64,000 bases of DNA from Dyadobacter psychrotolerans. GTDB taxonomy: Bacteria; Bacteroidota; Bacteroidia; Cytophagales; Spirosomataceae. The stretch spans positions 124,001-188,000 of the forward strand of contig NZ_SMFL01000010.1 in assembly GCF_004349265.1 (NCBI RefSeq). Direction: 5' to 3'. A program made the translations under genes and the position numbers. The notes below the pieces were generated by a model that was given only the letters and a program-made list of their open reading frames with translations, was not told the origin of the DNA and made no database searches. Shown here one piece after another: positions 1 through 9,641 of the stretch (positions are counted from its first letter, which is position 1; each line of letters starts with the position of its first letter).

Positions 1-1509
1 GGGTAATTTTGGAAAAACAGGATCATTGGGGTTAATGAAATCAAAAGCCGAAGTAAGGTCGCCGCTTATCGCCCGGTGCCATGGACTGATCGCAGGGATT
101 GATACACCAAACCGCTTCTCAATGAACTGCCCGACAGAAGTATGATCAGTTACCTGAGAATCCACCCAGCCACCTTTGCTCCATGGCGAAATGATATACA
201 TGGGCACACGGGGGCCCATTCCCCACGGCCTTATATTTCCTGAAATGGTATCTCTTTTGTCCTGATAAAACCGGGTTCGCTGCGTACTGCCAGCCTGAAA
301 TGGATCCGGAAATTTCTCCGTTCCATGTTGGTTGTTGAAATACATTCCCGCAAGATCCATCGTAGATTTTCCCGCCAGAGATCCGTCCAAATTATATGAA
401 GGCACAGCCGGTGCAGGCAGGTGATCGAATAAACCATCGTTTTCATCAAAGGTTAAAAAGAAAACGGTTTTACTCCAGACTTCCGGGTTGGAAGTGATTG
501 CTTTTAAAACCTGTTGTGTAAAGTCCCCTCCTCTTGTCGGACTGGAAGGACCGCTGGGATGTTCAGATGCACTTTGGGACGGAAGTATCCAGCTAATCTG
601 CGGCAAAGTTTTATTTTTTACGTGTGTGGTCAGGTCATCCAGAGACCAGTGTTTCATTCCGTTTTCGTAAATGGGGGAACCGGGTTTGGCAGTTCTAAAA
701 CTTTCAAAAGCCAGACAGCCATGCATGGCCCCCTGCCAGTTATCATTCGGATCCTGATAAATACGCCAGCTTATCCCTGCCTTTTCCAGCACATCCGGAA
801 TTGTATCCCACTTAAATGATGAACCGCGGTAAGTATAACCCGGCTCAGGCATGTTTCCCGGCTTTTCGGTACCTGCCACATGCTCGGGCCAGCACCGCAG
901 GTTTACAGGTTCAGAGTCTGCATCCGTACAATTTATTCCGGCAGCTCTTTTTTCAGGGTTGAAGTTTGAACCAGACCAAAACATAATCCTGTTTGGATCT
1001 GTGCCGGTTGCTACCGAACAATGATAGGCATCTGAAATGGTGAAAGATTCAGCAAGTGCATATTGAAACGGAATTTCTTCACGGGTGTAATAAGCCATTG
1101 AATACGGAGTCTTGAACATAGGCCAGAAGCCGTATTTTCCCTGGTTCCATGCGGCCTGGGTATCCGGAAAATCATGTGGCGTTCCATTAATCAAAGCTGC
1201 ATTAACCGTTTTTTTATCGGCGCGGTAAGGAGCTATTTCTCTTTTTCCATCCGACTGCAGAAAAACACGTTTGCCGCTCTCCAGGGGAATAGGAAAACGG
1301 TCACCAAAACCGCGAACTCCTTTCATGGAACCAAAATAATGGTCAAAGGAGCGGTTTTCCTGCATCAGGATCACAATGTGTTCAACATCTTTAATTGACT
1401 TGCTGAGATTGTGCGCATCCACAGCAAGCGCTTTTCGAATGAGCGGAGGCAGCATATTGAGAGCGGCGCCTGCAGTGGCCGACATACGGAGGAATTTGCG
1501 ACGATTCAT
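1..1509 (-). CDS. Phosphocholine-type phospholipase C, Tat-exported (3' end cut by window)
   Basis: Phosphoesterase-family phospholipase C, expected to hydrolyse phosphatidylcholine-like lipids outside the cytoplasm. The frame is open from an ATG at 1509 to the left edge, so the C-terminus is missing and about 503 residues are present. The N-terminus MNRRKFLRMSATAGAA carries a twin-arginine (RRKFLR) signal, which supports this start and export of a folded, metal-loaded enzyme. The following VEHIVILMQENRSFDHYFG is the metal-binding entry motif of the family, and later stretches (FDENDGLFDHLPAP; WGMGPRVPMYIISPW) also fit phosphocholine-specific PLC. It lies 99 bases downstream of the MocR regulator gene on the same strand; no terminator is obvious in the gap. 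Family call is firm; lipid preference is inferred. Confidence 0.88.
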   Translation of the reverse strand, partial: MNRRKFLRMSATAGAALNMLPPLIRKALAVDAHNLSKSIKDVEHIVILMQENRSFDHYFGSMKGVRGFGDRFPIPLESGKRVFLQSDGKREIAPYRADKKTVNAALINGTPHDFPDTQAAWNQGKYGFWPMFKTPYSMAYYTREEIPFQYALAESFTISDAYHCSVATGTDPNRIMFWSGSNFNPEKRAAGINCTDADSEPVNLRCWPEHVAGTEKPGNMPEPGYTYRGSSFKWDTIPDVLEKAGISWRIYQDPNDNWQGAMHGCLAFESFRTAKPGSPIYENGMKHWSLDDLTTHVKNKTLPQISWILPSQSASEHPSGPSSPTRGGDFTQQVLKAITSNPEVWSKTVFFLTFDENDGLFDHLPAPAVPSYNLDGSLAGKSTMDLAGMYFNNQHGTEKFPDPFQAGSTQRTRFYQDKRDTISGNIRPWGMGPRVPMYIISPWSKGGWVDSQVTDHTSVGQFIEKRFGVSIPAISPWHRAISGDLTSAFDFINPNDPVFPKLP

Positions 1510-1608
1510 GAAGATGTCCCGTTTTGGTAATGGGTAACTTCAAAAAAAGCCGGTTTTACACAAATTATACTGCCAGCCGGAGATTACGAAATCGTAAAGT
1601 AATGTGTA

Positions 1609-3090
1609 TTATTTCTTTACGGCTTGCTCCAAAATATCGAGTGCCCTTTTCATTTCAACTTCATCAAGATTTCCAAAACCCAGCCTGACGGCACTGAGTT
1701 TCCCCGTCTGAAACAAAAGAGTTTGGGGTAAATGAAGATCTTTCTTAAGACACTCCCGGCTTACTTTCATAAGGTTGATATCCTTTCGCCATTCTGTCCA
1801 AACGGCCAGACCTCCGGGTGGCAGGCTATGTATAAGCTCATTTTCAAACTTGTCTTTCAGTAAACTGCAAAGCAAATCTCGGCGTTCATGATAAACCTTT
1901 TGCGCCTTTTTCAGATGTCTTTGAATTTCACCTTCGCGCAGCATTTCTCCCAATGCCTGTTCCATCATCAAATCACCCTGACGGTCAATAATTCGTCTCA
2001 GTTTTGCCAATTCCACGATAAAATTCTCCGGCGCAACGATGTAACCGGCACGCAGCCCCGGAGCCATCGCTTTACAAAACGATCCTACATATACCACCAT
2101 CCCCGAAGCATCTGCACTTGCCAAAGGTAAAACCGGGCTGCTGTGGTAATGAAAATCATAGTCGTAATCGTCTTCCAGAATAACAAAACCATACTGAACC
2201 GACAAATTTAAAAGTGCTACCCTCCTCTCGGCACTTAACGTCACCGTGGTCGGATAGTGATGATGTGGCGTCAGGTACAACAAACGGATCTTTTTCGTTT
2301 CGCACAGTTTTTTGACCGATTCAACGGAAATACCGTGCTCGTCCACCGGCACAGAAAGTATGTTTGCCCCGGCCTGTTGAAAAATCATGTTTGCAACATA
2401 GTAACTCAGATCACCAACCACCACATGATCACCCCGTTCGAGCAGAAGCATGGATGCCAGGTAAATACCCATCTGAATTCCGCGGGTCGTCATCACGTTC
2501 TCCTTTTTGATATGAAGTCCACGCGTATTGTTCAGGTAAGATTTGAGTTCTTCCCTGTAAAATTCGTTTCCCTCCACATGCGAATAACCCAGCAAGCGGC
2601 TATTGTTTTTTCTTTTTAGCACACTTGCGTAAGCCTTTGAAAGTTTGTCAAGCGGAGCAAGACGTACATCCGGAAGACCGTCCGTAAATTCAAGCTCGGT
2701 TCTGGAAACGGAAACAGACCGGTCCAGCAACATGCTTTCCCTAAATAAAAAACCTGCTCTTTGGGGATGAGAAGAAATATAATCCAAACCATTTTTTAAG
2801 GGTTCGGAGGGAATGACAAGTGCCTTTTTGGTAACAAAGGTTCCCCTGTTCGGTAAGGTTTCTATCCAACCCTGCGCGTCAATTTCGTTGTAAGCGGCGA
2901 CTATTGTCTTTCGGTGAACTTCCAGCATTTCAGCCAGCATCCTCGTTCCGGGAAGTTTAACACCTGGCACAAGCACACCACGCTGGATAGCACTCGTCAT
3001 TTTACGCGCAATTTGAATATAAACCGGCGTAACAGACAACCTGTCTATTACCAGCAAGCTTTTAAGCAGAATTTCAACCGGACTACTCAT
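1609..3090 (-). CDS. MocR/PdxR-like regulator: GntR wHTH fused to aminotransferase-like domain
   Basis: Transcriptional regulator of the MocR subfamily (493 aa, normal size). Residues about 15-85 form a GntR winged helix (TPVYIQIARKMTSAIQRGVL; LPGTRMLAEMLEVHRKT). Residues about 115-490 are a fold-type I aminotransferase domain with EDDYDYDFHYHSSP and the PLP-lysine region GSFCKAMAPGLRAGY, so a PLP-binding lysine is present. Family members use PLP or a related ligand as effector and act on neighbouring, often divergent, genes. Here the divergent neighbour is a TonB-dependent receptor gene beginning 117 bases away; the phospholipase C gene follows downstream. The target is inferred from position only. 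No pdxST genes, the classic PdxR targets, are in this window. Confidence 0.9.
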   Translation of the reverse strand: MSSPVEILLKSLLVIDRLSVTPVYIQIARKMTSAIQRGVLVPGVKLPGTRMLAEMLEVHRKTIVAAYNEIDAQGWIETLPNRGTFVTKKALVIPSEPLKNGLDYISSHPQRAGFLFRESMLLDRSVSVSRTELEFTDGLPDVRLAPLDKLSKAYASVLKRKNNSRLLGYSHVEGNEFYREELKSYLNNTRGLHIKKENVMTTRGIQMGIYLASMLLLERGDHVVVGDLSYYVANMIFQQAGANILSVPVDEHGISVESVKKLCETKKIRLLYLTPHHHYPTTVTLSAERRVALLNLSVQYGFVILEDDYDYDFHYHSSPVLPLASADASGMVVYVGSFCKAMAPGLRAGYIVAPENFIVELAKLRRIIDRQGDLMMEQALGEMLREGEIQRHLKKAQKVYHERRDLLCSLLKDKFENELIHSLPPGGLAVWTEWRKDINLMKVSRECLKKDLHLPQTLLFQTGKLSAVRLGFGNLDEVEMKRALDILEQAVKK

Positions 3091-3207
3091 AATATCAAAA
3101 CCGGAGCATGTTAACAGTCCGGCAAGATAGTAGTTTTGTATCAGACAGCTCGCAATAAGCTTTTTGAAATTATCACTAAATCAATACCCAGGTTATTTTA
3201 ATGCAAA
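3091..3207. promoter_or_regulatory. Divergent regulatory region, MocR gene / TonB receptor gene
   Basis: This 117-base spacer must hold the promoters of both divergent genes. I could not pick a convincing -7/-33 pair or an operator by eye. It is too short for a cobalamin riboswitch, which argues against classic B12 control of the receptor. Confidence 0.4.
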
Positions 3208-5154
3208 ATGAAAAATTATTTACCAAAGGTTTTACTTGTACTTTCCATTCTGTTTTCCCAAAATATCATTGCACAGGAAATTTCTCTTGACCCGGTTACT
3301 GTAACCTCTTCCCTGACTGAAAAACGCGCCTCGGAAACGGGGAGAAATATTGCGGTGATCAAAGGAGAATATTTTCAAAATTTGCCGGTTCATTCCATCG
3401 ATGATCTGCTACGGTATGTTCCGGGTCTGGAAATTCAGGCGCGCGGGCCGATGGGATCACAGAGTGATATTGTACTTCGTGGCGGAACGTTTCAGCAAGT
3501 GTTGGTTGTGTTGGATGGCTTGCGGCTAAACGATCCCAATACAGGACATTTTAATAGTTACATCCCCATTGCTTCCTCTGAAATTGAAAGAATCGAAGTT
3601 TTGAAAGGAGCATCTTCATCTATTTATGGTTCTGAGGCCGTTGGCGGAGTTGTTCATGTTATTTCAAAAGCATTTGCCGCAAAACTGAAATCCGGTGATC
3701 AGGAGGCCGGTTCCTCAAACAAAGCAGCTTTGAACCTCGGATTAACAGGTGGTGAATATGGTTTAAGAAATGCCAATGTTGGCGCTTTTGTTCAAAGAAA
3801 TAAACTGGCTGTTTCGGGCGGGTTGGTTTCTAACAATGCCGATGGTGTTCAGCAGCGGGGCTCACGTGGGTATTTTCATAACAATACGGCTTCGGTTTCT
3901 GCCAATTATGCACTCTCAAATGATTGGAACGTCGCGGTTCGGAGTTCTTATGATCGCCGGGATTTTGCTGCGCAGAATTTTTATACGACTTCAATTGCCG
4001 ACACAGCAAACGAACAGGTAAAAACTTCCTGGAACCAGTTAAAAGTCGGATATAAAAAAGGTAAATCTGCTTTTTCCCTGGATGGAGGTTATAAATATGT
4101 GAAAGATCAATATCTGTTTAATACCCGGTCCATTCAAAATATCAGCAAATCGCAGCTTTGGCAGGGACTTTTCACCTGGCAGCAGACTTTCACAGAAAAC
4201 ACAACACTGGTAACCGGATTGAATTATCAGAATAAAAACATCTCTTCAAACGACAGAGGTGATCATTCAATTAATCAGCTGGCTCCTTTCGTTTCATTTT
4301 CCCAACGAATCGGAAGATATTTGACAGTGAGTCCGTCTATCCGTTTTGACTGGCGGGAGCGGATCGGCACCGAAGCTGTGCCGCAGGTTAATATTTCCTA
4401 CAAAAAAGACATACTTCAAATTCGTGGAAGCGCCGGAAAAACAATTCGTGATGCTGATTTTACCGAGCGGTACAATAATTACAACAAACCTATTGTAACA
4501 ACAGGAAACAAAATAGGCAGCCCCGACCTGAAAGCAGAACGGTCGTTTAGCTATGAAGCAGGAGCTGATTTATTTCTCCGCGATTTCAAACTTTCAGGTA
4601 CATTTTTTCAAAGACTTCAAAAAGACCTGATCGACTACACCAATACGCCTTATGCTCAAATGCCAAGAAATGAGAACCTGACTCCCGCTGGTACTTATGC
4701 ATTAGCCAAAAATATAGCGACAGTCAACACAACCGGATTTGAGGTTGACGTACAATACACCCGGTTAATTGCTGAAAACCAAAAACTGTGGCTTACGGCG
4801 GGGTTTACGCAACTGAGCAGTGAAAGCAGTGATGTTACACCCACTTTTTATATTTCTTCTCACGCCAAATTGCTGACCAATTTTTCTGTTCTGTACCAAT
4901 ATGCAGGTTTTTCGTTTAGTGTAAACGGTCTGTATAAAAGCAGGGCAAAACAAGAGGCTACTTCTTTGCAGGCCGTTGTTTCAAAAGAATATTTTGTCAT
5001 GAATGCAAAAGCTGAATATGCCTTTTTGAAGAAAACGCTGGGCATTTTTGTTCAGGCCGATAATGTATTTGACAAAAACTATAGTGATTTATTAGGCTCA
5101 CCGATGCCCGGAAGATGGCTCATGGGTGGAATCAGGTACAGTTTCGTAAAATAA
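3208..5154 (+). CDS. TonB-dependent outer-membrane receptor (BtuB/CirA-like)
   Basis: Outer-membrane active transporter (648 aa) with a signal peptide (MKNYLPKVLLVLSILFSQNIIAQ region, cleavage after the AQ). The plug domain spans about residues 45-155 (LPVHSIDDLLRYVPGLEI; DIVLRGGTFQQVLVVLDG; RIEVLKGASSSIYGSEA). It is followed by a 22-strand type barrel ending in an aromatic-rich GGIRYSF strand. Size and plug resemble vitamin B12, colicin I or siderophore receptors; there is no carboxypeptidase-like N-terminal extension, so it is not SusC type. No TonB, ExbB or periplasmic binding gene is adjacent. The substrate is unknown; control by the divergent MocR regulator is plausible. A BtuFCD-type ABC importer lies about 22 kb away. 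Confidence 0.9.
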   Translation: MKNYLPKVLLVLSILFSQNIIAQEISLDPVTVTSSLTEKRASETGRNIAVIKGEYFQNLPVHSIDDLLRYVPGLEIQARGPMGSQSDIVLRGGTFQQVLVVLDGLRLNDPNTGHFNSYIPIASSEIERIEVLKGASSSIYGSEAVGGVVHVISKAFAAKLKSGDQEAGSSNKAALNLGLTGGEYGLRNANVGAFVQRNKLAVSGGLVSNNADGVQQRGSRGYFHNNTASVSANYALSNDWNVAVRSSYDRRDFAAQNFYTTSIADTANEQVKTSWNQLKVGYKKGKSAFSLDGGYKYVKDQYLFNTRSIQNISKSQLWQGLFTWQQTFTENTTLVTGLNYQNKNISSNDRGDHSINQLAPFVSFSQRIGRYLTVSPSIRFDWRERIGTEAVPQVNISYKKDILQIRGSAGKTIRDADFTERYNNYNKPIVTTGNKIGSPDLKAERSFSYEAGADLFLRDFKLSGTFFQRLQKDLIDYTNTPYAQMPRNENLTPAGTYALAKNIATVNTTGFEVDVQYTRLIAENQKLWLTAGFTQLSSESSDVTPTFYISSHAKLLTNFSVLYQYAGFSFSVNGLYKSRAKQEATSLQAVVSKEYFVMNAKAEYAFLKKTLGIFVQADNVFDKNYSDLLGSPMPGRWLMGGIRYSFVK

Positions 5155-5345
5155 GTATCATTTTCTGATAAAATCGACCTCATAAAACTTATTTAGCTTT
5201 ATTATCAAATTAATTCTATTTAATTTAGCAGCCGATGTAATAATTATCTTACATCAATATAGAAACGGACAAGAAAAGTGATGATTTAATTCGCTTTTGG
5301 GGCCGATCAACGCAGCTAGAAATCTTCGATATTACATTGACAGGA

Positions 5346-6602
5346 ATGATGTCGATGAGTGCTTTTCAACCAATAGCGAAGATGGACACGACTTCTGATA
5401 TTAATAAGGGTCTGCATTACAGGATATTGCAAAATATACCTGTGGCAATACTTCTCATTGATCAGAATTATGACTTTCTGTTTGCCAACTCCCTTTTCCG
5501 GAATTTAACAGGCCTTAGTCTATCACAGACCTCAGGAACAGACTGGACAGATTTCATCGCTTCTGATAAAAGACAGCATCTTTTTCAGGTGCTATCCGAA
5601 TTAAAAAATCAAACATTTTCTTCAAAAAAATTATCAATACAATTAACATCCAAGCCGGATAGCCGAACCAGTTTGATGATTACCTCGGAGCAGGACGATA
5701 AGCTGGGCTGGTTATATTCTCTGACGTTTTTGCCCTCCGAAACCAAAATCATTGTTCCTGAAATAGATATTTTGGATCTGAAATCAAATGAATCAGATTT
5801 AAACCAACATACGGACAGAACTAGGGAAATAAGTTTAATTGGTAAAAATGATGAAGCAACAGAAGTTAAACTTGCGGACCGTCAGGCTCTTTCAGAAAAG
5901 TACATTGCTGAATTAAAAGCATCCAACCGGTTAAAAGATAAAATTCTGGCAATCATTTCTCATGACATGAGCGCCCCGATTGCTTCACTAAAGGGACTTA
6001 CTTCTTCACTTCTGGATGAAGAACTTAGCGAGAAGGAACGGGCACTTGTGAGAGAAAGTTTACTAAAACAGCTGGACTCAGTTAGCGAGCTTACGGAAAA
6101 TTTATTACGCTGGGCTACGAATTCGTTTACAAAACAGGGTCCGGGAAAAACGGAGCCGATTAAACTGCTTGATGTTGTTGACCGTAACGTTCAGCTTATC
6201 GCTCCCCAGGCATTTACCAAAAAAATTAAAATAACCTCCAAAATTCCGGCTGGTTTATTTGTGCGTGCAAACAAAGACCAGTTGCATATCGTAATCAGAA
6301 ATATCATCACCAATTCGATGAAATACACACCGGCTAACGGTGAAATTGATATTTCAGGAAATGCGCTGAAATCAATTGTACAGATACGTGTAAAAGACAC
6401 CGGCATCGGAATAACGAGTGAACAGCTGGCAACACTGTTTACCTACACGCAGAACAGCACCTATGGCACGAATGGTGAAAAGGGAATCGGACTTGGACTG
6501 ATGCTTTGCAAAGAATATGTTGAAGCAAATGGCGGAAAAATAAGCGTTTCAAGTATTGTGCATTCGGGAACAACCGTGCTTATTGAGCTGCCCGCTGACT
6601 GA
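5346..6602 (+). CDS. PAS-domain sensor histidine kinase
   Basis: Soluble sensor kinase of about 418 aa. Residues about 20-110 form a PAS-like domain (LLIDQNYDFLFANSLFRNLTG), followed by a weakly conserved linker. A HisKA domain has the phospho-acceptor His in ILAIISHDMSAPIASLKG (about residue 206), and the HATPase domain shows the N box (NIITNSMKYTP), DTGIGI and GEKGIGLGLMLCKEY. No membrane segment is seen, so it senses a cytoplasmic signal. The start is uncertain: ATGs at 5346, 5349 and 5355 and a TTG at 5337 are all in frame, and AGGA at 5342-5345 best suits 5349 or 5355. No response regulator gene is adjacent, so it is an orphan kinase. Confidence 0.85.
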   Translation: MMSMSAFQPIAKMDTTSDINKGLHYRILQNIPVAILLIDQNYDFLFANSLFRNLTGLSLSQTSGTDWTDFIASDKRQHLFQVLSELKNQTFSSKKLSIQLTSKPDSRTSLMITSEQDDKLGWLYSLTFLPSETKIIVPEIDILDLKSNESDLNQHTDRTREISLIGKNDEATEVKLADRQALSEKYIAELKASNRLKDKILAIISHDMSAPIASLKGLTSSLLDEELSEKERALVRESLLKQLDSVSELTENLLRWATNSFTKQGPGKTEPIKLLDVVDRNVQLIAPQAFTKKIKITSKIPAGLFVRANKDQLHIVIRNIITNSMKYTPANGEIDISGNALKSIVQIRVKDTGIGITSEQLATLFTYTQNSTYGTNGEKGIGLGLMLCKEYVEANGGKISVSSIVHSGTTVLIELPAD

Positions 6603-6667
6603 CAAATCAGAAGCTCTAATCTTAAATCCGGATTGGTGCGTATATCTAGCCTAATCCGTGTTTTACT

Positions 6668-7465
6668 ATGAATTCATCTGTCGGGCATCTGTTCATTTTA
6701 ATATTCACAATTATTATCACTACCACTTTCGCAAGCGCTCAGAATTCAGTGTCTTTGCCGGAGCCTGACAGCAAAACCTCAGAATCTGGTAATTCACTTT
6801 CTATCAGTTCAAATCCAACGGTCAATGTTTATTTCCTAAGCGGATTGGGCGCTGACAAGCGTGTTTTCAGCAGGTTAAAGCTAGACAGCCGGATTTCAGT
6901 TAACCACATCGAATGGATAAAACCTGAAAGAAGAGAAACTTTGAAACATTACGCAGGACGGCTGGTGACACAGATCGACACCGCCAAACCTTTTCGGCTG
7001 GTTGGTCTTTCCTTTGGCGGAATCATCGCGTCGGAGCTTTCTGAAATTGTACATCCTCAACAGGTTATCATTATTTCGAGCACATCAACGGGCGTACCTG
7101 TTTCTAAATTTAACCGCGGATTAATCCGGTTTTTGTTACTTTCTCCTTTCGCAGCGCCTATACTGAAATCCGCCAACAAACAGACTTACAAATATTTTGG
7201 CGCCGACACGCCGGAACTTAAAACACTTCTTAAAGATATCCTGCACGATACGGACAGCCGGTTTCTGAAATGGGCACTTGCCAGGATGAGTGGTTGGAAG
7301 CGGGAAGAAAAAGCACCAAACCTGTTTCATATTCACGGAACGGCCGACAGATTAATTCCGATCAACCTTGTACAGCCCGACATAAGAATTGAGGGAGGGG
7401 GGCATTTGATGGTTTACGGACAGCCGGAAGAAGTATCACGTCTGCTCAATGAACATTTGAAATAA
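6668..7465 (+). CDS. Exported alpha/beta hydrolase
   Basis: Serine hydrolase of 265 aa. An N-terminal signal or anchor segment (about residues 1-24, ending ASAQ) is followed by a short polar linker and an alpha/beta-hydrolase fold. The nucleophile elbow is VGLSFGGIIASE. An acid is likely in HIHGTADRLIP, and the catalytic His is likely in EGGGHLMVYGQPEE. The FLSGLGADKRVF start of the domain resembles small lipase or esterase-like hydrolases. It lies 65 bases after the orphan kinase, on the same strand, so cotranscription is possible. The substrate is unknown. Confidence 0.8.
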   Translation: MNSSVGHLFILIFTIIITTTFASAQNSVSLPEPDSKTSESGNSLSISSNPTVNVYFLSGLGADKRVFSRLKLDSRISVNHIEWIKPERRETLKHYAGRLVTQIDTAKPFRLVGLSFGGIIASELSEIVHPQQVIIISSTSTGVPVSKFNRGLIRFLLLSPFAAPILKSANKQTYKYFGADTPELKTLLKDILHDTDSRFLKWALARMSGWKREEKAPNLFHIHGTADRLIPINLVQPDIRIEGGGHLMVYGQPEEVSRLLNEHLK

Positions 7466-7537
7466 CGGCAATTTAATCACAGCACTTAAATCCGGGATAA
7501 TTGTTCAATTTTGCGGAAGTTTCAATTTCCGCCACCA

Positions 7538-8137
7538 ATGAGTTCCCATCGTTATTTTATTATCAACAAACCTGCCAACATGGTTTCCCAGTTTGTCAGT
7601 CCTGATGACGTGGGTCTGCTGGGAAATCTTAAGTTCGAATTCCCGGAAGGAATACACGCAATCGGCCGCCTCGACAGCCATTCGGAAGGATTGTTAATTC
7701 TCACAACAAACAAAAAGGTTACCAATCTTCTCTTTCAGGGAGAAGCGCCGCACGAAAGAGTTTATCTGGTTTTGGTGGGCCATTTGGTTAGTCAGGAAAC
7801 GCTGGAACTGCTTCGTTCGGGAATCGCTATCAGGATCAAAGGCGGTATCAATTATACTACTTCTCCCTGTGATGTTCAGATTATAGATCGCCCTGAATGG
7901 CTTCCAAAAGCCAAAGCCGAACTGTGGAATGTACCGGTAACCTGGCTAAAAATCACCCTGACCGAAGGGAAATATCATCAGGTTAGAAAAATGGTGCGCG
8001 TCGCCGGCCACCGCTGCAAAAGACTGATCCGCGTTAGTATTGAGAATCTCGAATTAGGAGATTTACAGCCAGGTGAAGTAAGGGAAATTGAGGAAACTGA
8101 TTTTTTTGAAAAACTAAAAATCAACAACTGGAAGTAA
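7538..8137 (+). CDS. rluE: 23S rRNA pseudouridine synthase, RsuA/RluE type
   Basis: Converts a uridine in large-subunit rRNA to pseudouridine; RluE is the closest match by size and lack of an S4 domain. The catalytic aspartate motif is GRLDSHSEGLLILTTN, and the C-terminal KYHQVRKMVRVAGHRCKRLIR block is also typical. I chose ATG 7538 (MSSHRYFIINKP, 199 aa) because family proteins start just before the first beta strand; a TTG at 7511 would add nine residues. Assignment to RluE rather than RluB or RluF rests on length only. Confidence 0.85.
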   Translation: MSSHRYFIINKPANMVSQFVSPDDVGLLGNLKFEFPEGIHAIGRLDSHSEGLLILTTNKKVTNLLFQGEAPHERVYLVLVGHLVSQETLELLRSGIAIRIKGGINYTTSPCDVQIIDRPEWLPKAKAELWNVPVTWLKITLTEGKYHQVRKMVRVAGHRCKRLIRVSIENLELGDLQPGEVREIEETDFFEKLKINNWK

Positions 8138-8251
8138 TCCGTTGAATAACTGGTTAAAAGCCCGATGAAATAATCTTCTGTCCGTCTGTCAAAAATAAAT
8201 TTCCTTTTCGGTTAAAGAAGCTATCATTGCAGGCAAATAACATCATTAGTT

Positions 8252-8620
8252 ATGAACTTAATAGGTAACATTATCTGGCTCGTCTTTGGCGGATTTCTCG
8301 TTTTTCTGCAATACATTCTTTCCGGATTTGTACTTTGTCTTACGATCATCGGTATTCCTTTTGGTATTCAGTGCTTTAAAATTGGTTTTTTAACTCTGTT
8401 TCCTTTTGGAAGAGAAGTGCGGGAAGTGCCTGGTAATACAGGCTGTTTGTCTACGATCTTTAATATCATCTGGATTGTGATCGGCGGTATCTGGATTGCG
8501 CTGACCCATTTGTTCTTTGGAATACTTCTTGCCATAACCATAATCGGACTACCCTTTGCAAAACAGCACTTCAAGCTGATGAGCCTGTCTTTCACACCGT
8601 TCGGGAAAGAGGTTGTCTGA
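8252..8620 (+). CDS. yccF: YccF domain inner-membrane protein
   Basis: Small membrane protein (122 aa) made of two tandem YccF units of about 50 residues. Each unit has a hydrophobic helix ending in an IIGIPF- or IIGLPF-type turn and a conserved FPFGREV or FTPFGKEV tail. Three to four membrane segments are expected. Function is unknown in the family. The reading frame ends just before the quinone oxidoreductase gene, which may be cotranscribed (20-32 bases between stop and the likely starts). Confidence 0.85.
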   Translation: MNLIGNIIWLVFGGFLVFLQYILSGFVLCLTIIGIPFGIQCFKIGFLTLFPFGREVREVPGNTGCLSTIFNIIWIVIGGIWIALTHLFFGILLAITIIGLPFAKQHFKLMSLSFTPFGKEVV

Positions 8621-8639
8621 AACAAACTTAAATGGAAGT

Positions 8640-9641
8640 ATGGATAACCAAATGAATGCCGTCGTTATTACCCGGCCAGGCGGGCCGGAAGTTTTACAGA
8701 TACAAAAAAGACCAATTCCGGAACCCTCGGCAAACGAGGTTCTCATCAAAATATATGCGGCTGGCGTCAATCGTCCGGATGTGTTTCAGCGCAAAGGATC
8801 TTATCCGCCTCCTCCTGGTGCTTCTGTTGACATTCCCGGCCTGGAAGTTTCAGGTATCATCGAAAAATGCGGAGAGGCGGTCACCGGATGGAAAGAGGGT
8901 GATGCGGTTTGTGCGCTTTTGCAGGGAGGTGGTTATAATGAATATGCAGCTGTCAGCGCAGGACAATGTTTACCCATCCCGTCAAATTTCAGTTTTGCAG
9001 AAGCTGCTTCTTTACCTGAAACGGTTTTTACCGTCTGGCAAAATGTATTTCAAAGAGGGGATTTAAAGGCAAGCGAACATTTTCTGGTACACGGCGGAAG
9101 CAGCGGAATCGGGATTACGGCAATTCAATTAACCAAGGCCTTTGGTGCCAAAGTTTTTGCGACAGCCGGAAACGATGAAAAATGTGATGCGTGTTTAAAA
9201 CTTGGAGCAGATAAATGTATTAACTACAAAATGCAGGATTTTGAAAAAGAACTCAAAGACGACGGCGTGGATGTGATTCTCGATATGGTTGGCGGTGATT
9301 ACATCTCCAAAAATCTCAGGTTACTTCGTGAAGAAGGCCGGATGATTTTCATTAATCTGATGAAAGGAAATAAGCCCGACCCCGCCGATCCTGTTGATTT
9401 TGGACTGGTTATGAAAAAACGCCTGATTATTTCCGGAAGCATGTTGCGCAGCCGGGATGCTGAGTTCAAGCGTGCACTAACCGCAGACATTCTAAAAAAT
9501 GTATGGCCGGTAATAGAATCCGGAAAGTTTAAACCGGTAATTTTTAAACAATTCAAAATGGCGGAAGCACATCTGGCTCATGAACTGATCGATGGCGGCA
9601 GTCATATCGGCAAAATTGTGTTGACTAATAGTTGGGACTAA
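8640..9641 (+). CDS. NAD(P)H quinone oxidoreductase, PIG3 type (zinc-free MDR family)
   Basis: Medium-chain dehydrogenase/reductase of about 333 aa, resembling TP53I3/PIG3 and bacterial quinone oxidoreductases. N-terminal GroES-like domain (VVITRPGGPEVLQI; AAGVNRPDVFQRKGSYPPPPG), then a Rossmann domain with VHGGSSGIGITAIQLTKAFGA as the NADPH-binding motif. The usual zinc ligands are absent, as expected for the zinc-independent branch. ATG 8640 is chosen, but ATG 8652 (MNAVVITRPGG) matches the usual family N-terminus equally well, and a TTG at 8613 would overlap yccF. The stop codon touches the stop of the convergent DUF3500 gene with no spacer. Confidence 0.87.
   Translation: MDNQMNAVVITRPGGPEVLQIQKRPIPEPSANEVLIKIYAAGVNRPDVFQRKGSYPPPPGASVDIPGLEVSGIIEKCGEAVTGWKEGDAVCALLQGGGYNEYAAVSAGQCLPIPSNFSFAEAASLPETVFTVWQNVFQRGDLKASEHFLVHGGSSGIGITAIQLTKAFGAKVFATAGNDEKCDACLKLGADKCINYKMQDFEKELKDDGVDVILDMVGGDYISKNLRLLREEGRMIFINLMKGNKPDPADPVDFGLVMKKRLIISGSMLRSRDAEFKRALTADILKNVWPVIESGKFKPVIFKQFKMAEAHLAHELIDGGSHIGKIVLTNSWD

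Noticed and set aside
3091-3207. Cobalamin riboswitch before the TonB receptor
   Set aside because: The gap is 117 bases, too short, and no B12-box-like sequence was seen.
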